Origin: Candidatus Zipacnadia bacterium | GTDB taxonomy: Bacteria > Armatimonadota > Zipacnadia > Zipacnadales > Zipacnadaceae | Length of the DNA stretch: 5,320 nt | NCBI GenBank assembly: GCA_029821415.1 | Contig: JALGTJ010000144.1 | Location: 1-5,320, forward strand | Reading direction: 5' to 3' | Shown: positions 1 through 4,740 of the stretch, piece after piece | How the letters are laid out: each line of letters begins with the position of its first letter | Position numbering within the stretch: the first letter of the stretch is position 1 | Notes under the pieces: model-generated | Databases searched by the model: none | What the model saw: only the letters and a program-made list of their open reading frames with translations | What the model was told of the DNA's origin: nothing | Translations under genes and position numbers: made by a program

Positions 1-236
1 GTCCCCCAGGATAGGTCATTGCGTATGAAACTCAGGTTGTTCCATATGTCGGCTTGCTCCGGTTGAACTGAAGCCTGGCATACTCCCACAAACTGGGCGA
101 ACTGCGATTTAGCCTGAGCTTGACTCTCATCCGTAGCTGCTCGGATCTGCTCGGACTGGCTGGCTGGGGCAGGGAGGCAAGCCGAGAAACTTGCTGCTAG
201 CGCCAACAGTACCGCCCAATAGGTTCGTTGCTTCAT
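1..236 (-). CDS. Putative lipoprotein, C-terminus beyond the window
   Basis: This gene runs off the left edge; 78 codons are visible from an ATG at 234-236. The N-terminus is a typical lipoprotein signal peptide: basic residues K2 and R4, a hydrophobic stretch at about residues 6-17, then a lipobox-like FSAC ending in Cys20. Phe at the -3 position is a little unusual. A Pro/Ala/Ser-rich linker follows (LPAPASQSE), then a polar, Gln/Ala-rich and probably helical region with a second Cys at 53. This predicts export and lipid anchoring on the outer face of the membrane. I do not recognise a family and assign no function. It begins 44 nt after the pta stop on the same strand with no visible terminator between them, so cotranscription with pta is likely. 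The ribosome binding site is weak: an AGGG lies about 10 nt upstream of the ATG. Confidence 0.72.
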   Translation of the reverse strand, partial: MKQRTYWAVLLALAASFSACLPAPASQSEQIRAATDESQAQAKSQFAQFVGVCQASVQPEQADIWNNLSFIRNDLSWG

Positions 237-280
237 TCTCACTGCATCCCTGTCGATTGTGCCTCGGACAACTGGTGAAG

Positions 281-1327
281 TCAGGCTTCCGTACTATTGG
301 ACTCGGCCAAAGCTTCGGCGCGTACGGCAGCGACGGCCATCACGTTCACAATATCTTCGGCCGAGGCAGCGCGGGATAGGTCCATTCCGGCCCTGGCCAA
401 GCCCTGGACGAGTGGCCCATAAGCGTGGCCACCGGTGAGATGTTGGGTGAGTTTGTAGGCAATATTTCCGGCGTCGAGGTCAGGGAAGATGAGTACATTA
501 GCACGGCCGCCCAGCAGCCCTTCAGGATCTTTGAATTGTGCGACTTCCGGTACCAGGGCGGCATCGGCTTGCAGCTCGCCATCGATGATGAGCGTACTGG
601 TCTTACGGCGGACTATCTCAGTGGCTTCTACCACCTTCTTCACGTCGGGGTGCTGGGCGCTGCCTTTAGTGGAGAATGATAGCATGGCCACTTTGGGCTC
701 CGTTTGGAGATAGAGCCGGGCACTGTGGGCGGTAGATATGGCGATGTCGGCGAGCTGCTGGGCAGTAGGTTGAGGGACCACTCCACAATCAGCAAAGAGC
801 AGCACGCCTTTGTCGCCTACCTGGCTATGGGGTACCGTCATAATGAAGCAACTGGAGACGGTCTTCACCTCGGGAGCGCATCCGACAATTCGCAGCAAAG
901 GACGCAGTACCTCAGCCGTGGTGTGGGAGGCGCCGGCGACGGTGGCATCAACCTCCCCCATCTTCAGCAGACAGGCGGCGCAATACAGCGGGTCAGTTGC
1001 AACTTGCCGGGCTTGTTCTTCGGTGAGCTTCTCTTGGGGGCGGGCCTCCATATAGGTCTGAGCACACTGAGCTACCGTCTCGTCGTCAGTAGGATCAACT
1101 ATCCGCACCGCATTCACGGCTACCGACAGTGCGCTTAGGCGTTGCATGATATGGTCGGGATTGCCGACCAGCATGACATCGCATATTCCTGCATCCAGAG
1201 CCATTGCCGCGGCATAGAAGGTACGATCGTCTTCGGTCTCGGGCAGGGCGACGGTCTTACGCAAGGCGCTGGCGCGTTGCCGGAGGGAGTCAATAATTGG
1301 GTGTCGGTCGGCGGACAGTGCTCTCAT
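281..1327 (-). CDS. pta: Phosphate acetyltransferase (EC 2.3.1.8), short form
   Basis: Pta interconverts acetyl-CoA plus phosphate with acetyl phosphate plus CoA in the cytoplasm, usually paired with acetate kinase (not in this window). The 348 residues match the short single-domain form (about 330 aa). Family motifs in order are VALPETEDDRT (26-36), LVGN (53-56), AGASHTTAEVLRP (131-143), CGVVPQPTAQQLADIAI (181-197), MLSFSTKGSA (215-224), DGELQADAA (249-257), FPDLDAGNIAYKL (281-293) and DLSR (316-319). Using Methanosarcina thermophila numbering from memory, a constant offset of nine maps R87, R133, S309, R310 and D316 to R96, R142, S318, R319 and D325, all conserved. R287 maps to His296, and the usual PVNDLSR reads AGMDLSR. 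A phosphate butyryltransferase is less likely given the DGELQ and DLSR motifs. The ATG at 1325-1327 has no good Shine-Dalgarno and adds a few residues compared with relatives. The gene lies 82 nt after rpsR. Confidence 0.94.
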   Translation of the reverse strand: MRALSADRHPIIDSLRQRASALRKTVALPETEDDRTFYAAAMALDAGICDVMLVGNPDHIMQRLSALSVAVNAVRIVDPTDDETVAQCAQTYMEARPQEKLTEEQARQVATDPLYCAACLLKMGEVDATVAGASHTTAEVLRPLLRIVGCAPEVKTVSSCFIMTVPHSQVGDKGVLLFADCGVVPQPTAQQLADIAISTAHSARLYLQTEPKVAMLSFSTKGSAQHPDVKKVVEATEIVRRKTSTLIIDGELQADAALVPEVAQFKDPEGLLGGRANVLIFPDLDAGNIAYKLTQHLTGGHAYGPLVQGLARAGMDLSRAASAEDIVNVMAVAAVRAEALAESNSTEA

Positions 1328-1409
1328 TGCGCTATATGGTAGCTGGCGACTAATATAGTTCCTATGTACTGAGGCGGCTTTCGGAGAGCCTGGAGATATA
1401 GTACGCTAC

Positions 1410-1643
1410 TCAGCTCACAGTATAAGGTAGCAGAGCGATTTCTCGGGCTCGCTTGATCTCCCGGGCAATCTGCGCTTGGTGGCGGCGGCAGTTCTTGGTC
1501 CGACTCGCCTTGAGCATGCTGCCGTGCTCATCAATGAAACGTTCCAGCAGTCTCACGTTCTTATAGTCAATTACATATCGTTGTGGATTAGCGCAAAACC
1601 GGCAGCCGGGCCGGCGTTTCTGTTGTTGATAGTCCTTGTTCAC
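1410..1643 (-). CDS. rpsR: 30S ribosomal protein bS18 with zinc-ribbon cysteines
   Basis: bS18 is a small-subunit protein that binds 16S rRNA next to bS6 in the platform. The 77 residues include the family signatures IDYKNVRLLERFI (25-37), EHG (39-41) and IKRAREIALLPY (63-74). Cys14-x-x-Cys17 and Cys52-x-x-His55 form a zinc-binding pattern of the cysteine-containing (C+) type. The start is GTG at 1641-1643, chosen because AAGGAGG lies 9 nt upstream and the length fits the family. The usual PRRxTGTC segment reads KASRTKNC here, keeping Arg-Thr and Cys but losing the first arginine pair. The gene is alone: neither rpsF nor ssb, its usual partners, lies upstream, and it has its own promoter. The next gene downstream is pta. 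It may be the only bS18 of the genome or a paralog; the window cannot tell. Confidence 0.95.
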   Translation of the reverse strand: MNKDYQQQKRRPGCRFCANPQRYVIDYKNVRLLERFIDEHGSMLKASRTKNCRRHQAQIAREIKRAREIALLPYTVS

Positions 1644-1650
1644 TGGGAAG

Positions 1651-1659
1651 TTCCTCCTT
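1651..1659 (-). promoter_or_regulatory. Ribosome binding site of rpsR
   Basis: The minus strand reads AAGGAGGAA, a near-perfect Shine-Dalgarno sequence ending about 9 nt before the GTG at 1643. It fixes the non-ATG start of rpsR. The site overlaps a short self-complementary run (GGAACTTCC), which could partly mask it, although that hairpin would be small. Confidence 0.85.
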
Positions 1660-1721
1660 GGTTCATAGCGGGCGGTCCTGAGTAAACAGCATTATTTGAG
1701 CCCTTGTGAGCATGACATGAT

Positions 1722-1750
1722 ACTATAGCATAGACCAGCCGAGTGGTCAA
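1722..1750 (-). promoter_or_regulatory. Sigma-70-type promoter for rpsR(-pta-lipoprotein)
   Basis: On the minus strand a -35 box TTGACC (1745-1750) is followed after exactly 17 nt by a -10 box TATAGT (1722-1727), a close match to the housekeeping consensus TTGACA/TATAAT. Transcription would start near 1715, giving a leader of about 70 nt before the rpsR GTG. I saw no convincing promoter or terminator between rpsR and pta, so this promoter may also serve pta and the lipoprotein gene. Confidence 0.8.
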
Positions 1751-1932
1751 GGCGAATGGTGCGCGGGATCCCGTCACGATATAACCTCGCCGTTCCCCCT
1801 CTTCTGTTCTTCGGCTGGAGAGTTATGCTAGGCGCGGGATAAGTTATGGGTGCAATGGGAGACGTAGATGCAGTTGGGCGTGCGGTTAGTGATGATTCTG
1901 CGGGCGTTCTCGCCAAGCTTGTCCCCGTGCCC
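1751..1932. other. Non-coding divergent region between the rpsR and csp promoters
   Basis: This is the core of a 449-nt stretch (1644-2092) without a supported protein gene. The rest of that stretch holds the rpsR leader, the two promoters and the csp leader, listed separately. Inside the core I see the palindrome CGGGATCCCG (1764-1773) and TCGGCTGG (1811-1818), the inverted copy of CCAGCCGA in the rpsR promoter spacer (1735-1742). Short open frames are present but have no ribosome binding site and overlap the promoters. No tRNA or recognised RNA is visible. Confidence 0.55.
1764..1773. repeat. Perfect 10-bp palindrome upstream of the rpsR -35 box
   Basis: The sequence CGGGATCCCG is perfectly self-complementary and begins 13 bp upstream of the rpsR -35 hexamer. 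A dimeric regulator could bind there. However, it is short and a palindrome of this length can occur by chance, so an operator role is only a guess. Confidence 0.3.
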
Positions 1933-1961
1933 TTGCATTGTTCCACAATTTATTGTATAAT
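1933..1961 (+). promoter_or_regulatory. Sigma-70-type promoter for the cold-shock gene
   Basis: A -35 box TTGCAT (1933-1938) and a perfect -10 box TATAAT (1956-1961) are separated by exactly 17 nt. The flanking DNA is AT-rich. Transcription is expected near 1968, which leaves an untranslated leader of about 125 nt before the csp ATG. Confidence 0.85.
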
Positions 1962-1967
1962 TAACAC

Positions 1968-2092
1968 CGTTGTGAAGTAGTACTTGCCAGGATAGGCGCG
2001 TGCTGTTCCGAGGTGCCGTATGGACGTCCTCCATGGGCCTTTCGGTGGTACGGCGTACTGGCTTAAACTCAATTCAGACGGAGGTTGTTCAT
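1968..2092 (+). promoter_or_regulatory. Long structured 5' leader of the csp mRNA
   Basis: About 125 nt separate the predicted transcription start from the csp ATG, unusually long for a 78-residue protein. Cold-shock mRNAs such as E. coli cspA are known for long leaders that control translation by temperature. Here GTGCCGTA (2013-2020) can pair with TACGGCGT (2049-2056), giving six Watson-Crick and two G-U pairs around a 28-nt loop that contains the self-complementary GGACGTCC. The ribosome binding site GGAGG (2080-2084) lies just downstream of this hairpin and outside it. I do not see the E. coli cold-box sequence. Thermosensing is inferred from the gene family and leader length only. Confidence 0.5.
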
Positions 2093-2329
2093 ATGGCAAC
2101 AGGGCGTGTCAAGTGGTTCAATGACGCTAAGGGCTATGGCTTTATTGAGCGCGATGGGGGGGAGGATGTCTTCGTACACTATTCTGCAATAGTGGGTGAA
2201 GGCTACCGCTCGCTGTCCGAGGGTGCCATAGTCGAGTTCGACATCGAAGAAGACGCCAAAGGTCCCCGGGCCGCCAATGTGGTGATAACCGAATCCGGTG
2301 ATGCGGGCTCAGAAGACACTATGTGGTAA
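2093..2329 (+). CDS. csp: Cold-shock domain protein, CspA family
   Basis: This is a small OB-fold protein that binds single-stranded RNA and DNA; relatives act as RNA chaperones, transcription antiterminators or growth-phase regulators. The 78 residues start MATGRVKWFND and carry RNP1 KGYGFI (13-18) and RNP2 VFVHY (26-30), with the aromatic residues W8, F9, Y15, F17, F27, H29 and Y30 that stack on bases. The cold-shock domain ends near residue 64 and is followed by an acidic tail of about 14 residues ending in Trp. The frame is open upstream to 2000, but the ATG at 2093 is chosen because GGAGG (2080-2084) lies 8 nt before it and the protein then begins exactly where the family does. The gene has its own promoter, a long leader and a terminator, so it is monocistronic. 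Confidence 0.96.
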   Translation: MATGRVKWFNDAKGYGFIERDGGEDVFVHYSAIVGEGYRSLSEGAIVEFDIEEDAKGPRAANVVITESGDAGSEDTMW

Positions 2330-2431
2330 TGCTCGGTAGGCCCTTTGCGCGTGTCGTTACTGCGGCAACACTCACTTGCTGACGTAGGGCAGATGAGTAG
2401 TGTGTGAGGTGTCGGTGTTACCGGAGATGTT

Positions 2432-2468
2432 AAGGAGCTATCCTGATTGACGGGGTAGCTCCTTTTTC
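2432..2468 (+). terminator. Rho-independent terminator after csp
   Basis: AAGGAGCTATCC (2432-2443) pairs with GGGTAGCTCCTT (2453-2464) in a 12-bp stem with one G-U pair and a 9-nt loop. A T-run follows (2463-2467, then CTGTTT). It ends the csp transcript about 100 nt after the stop codon. Read on the other strand, the same stem is followed only by a weak TTAACAT, so any termination of the converging kinase transcript would be poor. Confidence 0.9.
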
Positions 2469-2507
2469 TGTTTGGGGACTGGCAGAAGTGGGCCGGGGAG
2501 CAACTGC

Positions 2508-3977
2508 TTACGCTGTCAGGGCTGTCTTGATGGCTGCCTCCAGCTTATCAATTGGTACCGGCTTGGTGAGTACTTCGTCTACATACTTGCTTTCCACATA
2601 GTTGAGCGGATCATCCCATCCGGTCAACAGAATCACCCGAGGTGGGGGTGAGAGCTGCTTGGCAGCTTGTGCTACCTTCGAGCCAGGAATATCGGGCATG
2701 CCCAGATCGGTTATCACCACGTCGAAGTGCTGGGTATTGAGCATGCGAAAAGCTTGCTGTCCTGAGAACGAGGCTGTGGCCTGATGACCGAGGACGGTGA
2801 TCGACTCACACAGGACCTCGCACAATATACGTTCGTCATCAACGACCAGGATGTGTGCTCCCTGGGTGTGAGTAGCTGGTGACATGGTATCAGCCTCCTC
2901 GCTATCTTCAATGGGTTGGTCGGGACGAGGGAGGGTGACGGTAAAGATAGTGCCCTCACCAACATTGCTGTCGACGGTGATTTTCCCACCATGACGCTGC
3001 ACCGCTTGCTTGCCTATGGCCAAGCCCAGTCCCAGCCCCTCGCCACTCTTAGTGGTAAAAAACGCATCAAATATCCGTTCTTGGACCTCGGGGGCTATAC
3101 CGTGTCCAGTATCTTTAAAGGTCACGGTTATGGTGGTGGGTGTGGAGCGGGTGGAGATGGCCAGGCGGCCGCCGTCGGGCATTGCGTCGCAGGCGTTGGT
3201 GATAAGATTGGTGAAGAACTGGCGTAGCTCGGCGGAATTGCCCCGGCATTTAGGCAGAGTAGTAAGGTCGGTCTCCACGTTGATGCGTTTGCCCTCACGC
3301 TCAGGCTCGTCGCGCCAGCGATAGCGGGTGTTGGCGATAGCTTCCTGTAGCAGTTCGTTAATATCAACTGATGTGAATTGTCCGCCGCTCTGCTCATCCT
3401 TAGAGTAGCGCATGATTCGCTTGACGGTTTCTCCTCCATCCAGAGCAGCTTTCTCGATGGTCTTGAGAGCCTCTTGCATGTGCGGGTCAGACGTCTTCAT
3501 CAGCAGCAACTGGGTACGCCCGAGGATAGCGCCCAGTGTATTGCGAAAGTCATGAGCGACGCCGCTGGCAATCTCCCCCAGCGCTCGCAAACGCTCGGTC
3601 TGCAATACCTCTTCGGTTAGATCAATTCGGTCAGGTGTAGCCCGGGCAATGATTAGATACCTATCTGCCCTCCCAGTCTGCACCTTGCTGATGGAGACCT
3701 CTACTGGTAATATCGTTCCGTCCTTCCGCTGAATCTGACCGGACTTGCAGCACACCTTGCCAAGTTGCTCAACCTCTTTTTTGATTTCCGCCAGCCACTT
3801 ACGCATATGCCCGGGCACCAGGTCGCCAACCGGGCGGCCTACCAACTCGGAGATGTTATAGCCTGTCATCTGAATAGCAGGGCGGTTGGCGTACTGGATA
3901 GTGCCGTTCTGCCCAGTAATCACCAGTTTGACAGCATCTTGTGCCAGAAGGATCCCCCTCCACGATACGAGCTCCAA
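2508..3977 (-). CDS. Soluble PAS-domain hybrid sensor histidine kinase with receiver domain
   Basis: This is a cytoplasmic hybrid two-component kinase of 489 residues with no membrane segment or signal peptide. A PAS domain (about 8-110) would sense a small ligand, redox state or partner. The HisKA H-box is GVAHDFRN, with the phosphorylated His142. The HATPase domain shows the N-box NLITNACDAM (N257, N261, D264), G1 DTGHGIA (289-295), the F-box around IFDAFFTTK and G2 GEGLGLGLAIG (312-322). A linker leads to a receiver domain (about 375-487) with acidic D380/D381, phosphoacceptor D424, T452 and K472, so all catalytic residues are present. A separate output protein or phosphotransfer partner is expected but is not in the window. 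The start is uncertain: TTG at 3977 is the first start codon after an in-frame stop but has no Shine-Dalgarno, while a CTG at 3947 lies 6 nt after GGAGGGGG. Confidence 0.93.
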   Translation of the reverse strand: MELVSWRGILLAQDAVKLVITGQNGTIQYANRPAIQMTGYNISELVGRPVGDLVPGHMRKWLAEIKKEVEQLGKVCCKSGQIQRKDGTILPVEVSISKVQTGRADRYLIIARATPDRIDLTEEVLQTERLRALGEIASGVAHDFRNTLGAILGRTQLLLMKTSDPHMQEALKTIEKAALDGGETVKRIMRYSKDEQSGGQFTSVDINELLQEAIANTRYRWRDEPEREGKRINVETDLTTLPKCRGNSAELRQFFTNLITNACDAMPDGGRLAISTRSTPTTITVTFKDTGHGIAPEVQERIFDAFFTTKSGEGLGLGLAIGKQAVQRHGGKITVDSNVGEGTIFTVTLPRPDQPIEDSEEADTMSPATHTQGAHILVVDDERILCEVLCESITVLGHQATASFSGQQAFRMLNTQHFDVVITDLGMPDIPGSKVAQAAKQLSPPPRVILLTGWDDPLNYVESKYVDEVLTKPVPIDKLEAAIKTALTA

Positions 3978-4144
3978 GCCGGTAGTGTAGTCGTCTTACA
4001 GTGTATCGGCATTTTGGTGGGAAAGTTTACCCTCGTTCCATGCGGTATGGGGGGCGGTTCTCACAAAGGTCCTTCGGCCAGCAGTCACGAAGTAATATCA
4101 ACTATTATTGCTTCCTAATTATCCGACCATCATTGAGGAGGTAG
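3978..4144. other. Divergent intergenic region between kinase and SLOG genes
   Basis: This 167-nt gap must hold the promoters of both divergent genes, but I could not find a hexamer pair with good spacing on either strand. The most likely zone is the AT-rich patch at about 4092-4123, which has several TATTAT- and TAATTA-like elements. A GGAGG-type ribosome binding site for the rightward gene sits at 4135-4141. No gene, RNA or long repeat is visible. Confidence 0.4.
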
Positions 4145-4729
4145 ATGGCTATTAAAACCAAGTTTGGTGTAATGGGCTCAGCAGGCGGGGAATTCGCTGC
4201 TGAGATCATGGACAGAGCTTTTCGGCTGGGCGAAGAGATTGCCAGACACGATTGTATCATTCTGACAGGTGCTTGCCCAGGGCTGCCTCATCAGGCTGTC
4301 TTAGGCGCCCAGAAACACGGCGGGATGGTAGTGGGTATCTCTCCAGCGCTGGGACTTGACGAGCACAGAAACCGCTACCAATCTCCCTACGAGGGCTACG
4401 ATGTAATCATATTCACGGGCAGTGGGTTGATGGGCCGAGAGATAACTACTATCAGAAGCTGCGACATCGTTGCTATCGTCGGCGGTCGTTCGGGGACGTT
4501 GGGCGAGTTCTCCATCGCCTATGACGAGGGTAAGGTTATCGCTGTGCTCAAAGGCAGTGGCGGGATAGCTGATCACATTGATGAAGTCGTCAGAGTCATT
4601 GACAAGGAGACCGGTGCAGAGATTGTCTACGAGAGCGATCCGGCAGTATTGGTGGAAGCGGCTATTGCCTGTCACCTGCGGCGTGTAGAGGCAGGAGTGG
4701 CCTATCTGGGCCCGCGCACCAATATATGA
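4145..4729 (+). CDS. SLOG/LOG-like Rossmann-fold protein (TIGR00725-type)
   Basis: The 194 residues match the family of small DprA/LOG-related proteins (SLOG cluster 4, TIGR00725-like), cytoplasmic Rossmann folds thought to bind or cleave nucleotides. Visible hallmarks are a Gly-rich N-terminal strand-turn (FGVMGSAGGE, 7-16), LTGACPGLPHQAVLGA (40-55), the segment GMVVGISPA (60-68), EHRNRY (73-78), the REI...R turn at 98-104, and the signature GGRSGTLGEF (113-122). That signature corresponds to the PGGxGTxxE motif of LOG cytokinin-activating phosphoribohydrolases, with Pro replaced by Val. Glu121 is the candidate catalytic residue by analogy. The real substrate is unknown, so I do not call it a cytokinin enzyme. 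The start is ATG at 4145 after a strong GAGGAGG. The stop lies 11 nt before the next gene, so the two form an operon. Confidence 0.85.
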   Translation: MAIKTKFGVMGSAGGEFAAEIMDRAFRLGEEIARHDCIILTGACPGLPHQAVLGAQKHGGMVVGISPALGLDEHRNRYQSPYEGYDVIIFTGSGLMGREITTIRSCDIVAIVGGRSGTLGEFSIAYDEGKVIAVLKGSGGIADHIDEVVRVIDKETGAEIVYESDPAVLVEAAIACHLRRVEAGVAYLGPRTNI

Positions 4730-4740
4730 GGGAGGCCTCT

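Noticed and set aside
704..1138. A 144-codon rightward frame opposite pta.
   Set aside because: It lies entirely antisense to a clear phosphate acetyltransferase and resembles no known protein.
1376..1390. Small hairpin GGCTTTCGGAGAGCC between rpsR and pta, considered as a terminator.
   Set aside because: The stem is short and no T-run follows on either strand.
1738..1754. The string GCCGAGTGGTCAAGGCG resembles the D-arm of Leu or Ser tRNAs.
   Set aside because: No matching acceptor stem, anticodon arm or T-loop follows. The bases are explained by the rpsR -35 box and spacer on the other strand.
1846..1980. A 44-codon frame whose first part (GDVDAVGRAV...KLVPVPLH) faintly resembles the C-terminal half of a microcompartment shell (BMC) domain.
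   Set aside because: It has no ribosome binding site, overlaps the csp promoter, and covers too little of the domain with the wrong spacing. Chance is the simpler explanation.
1692..2034. Two overlapping leftward open frames of 84 and 68 codons upstream of rpsR.
   Set aside because: Their composition is not protein-like, they have no good ribosome binding site, and they run through both promoters.
2000..2092. In-frame N-terminal extension of the cold-shock protein from a GTG at 2000.
   Set aside because: The family begins at the ATG at 2093, which has a well-placed GGAGG. The extension has no such site and lies in the leader.
2330..2431. The stretch between csp and its terminator, checked for a small gene or RNA.
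   Set aside because: Only a weak imperfect hairpin (ACTCA pairing with TGAGT) is visible, with no ORF with a ribosome binding site and no known RNA pattern.
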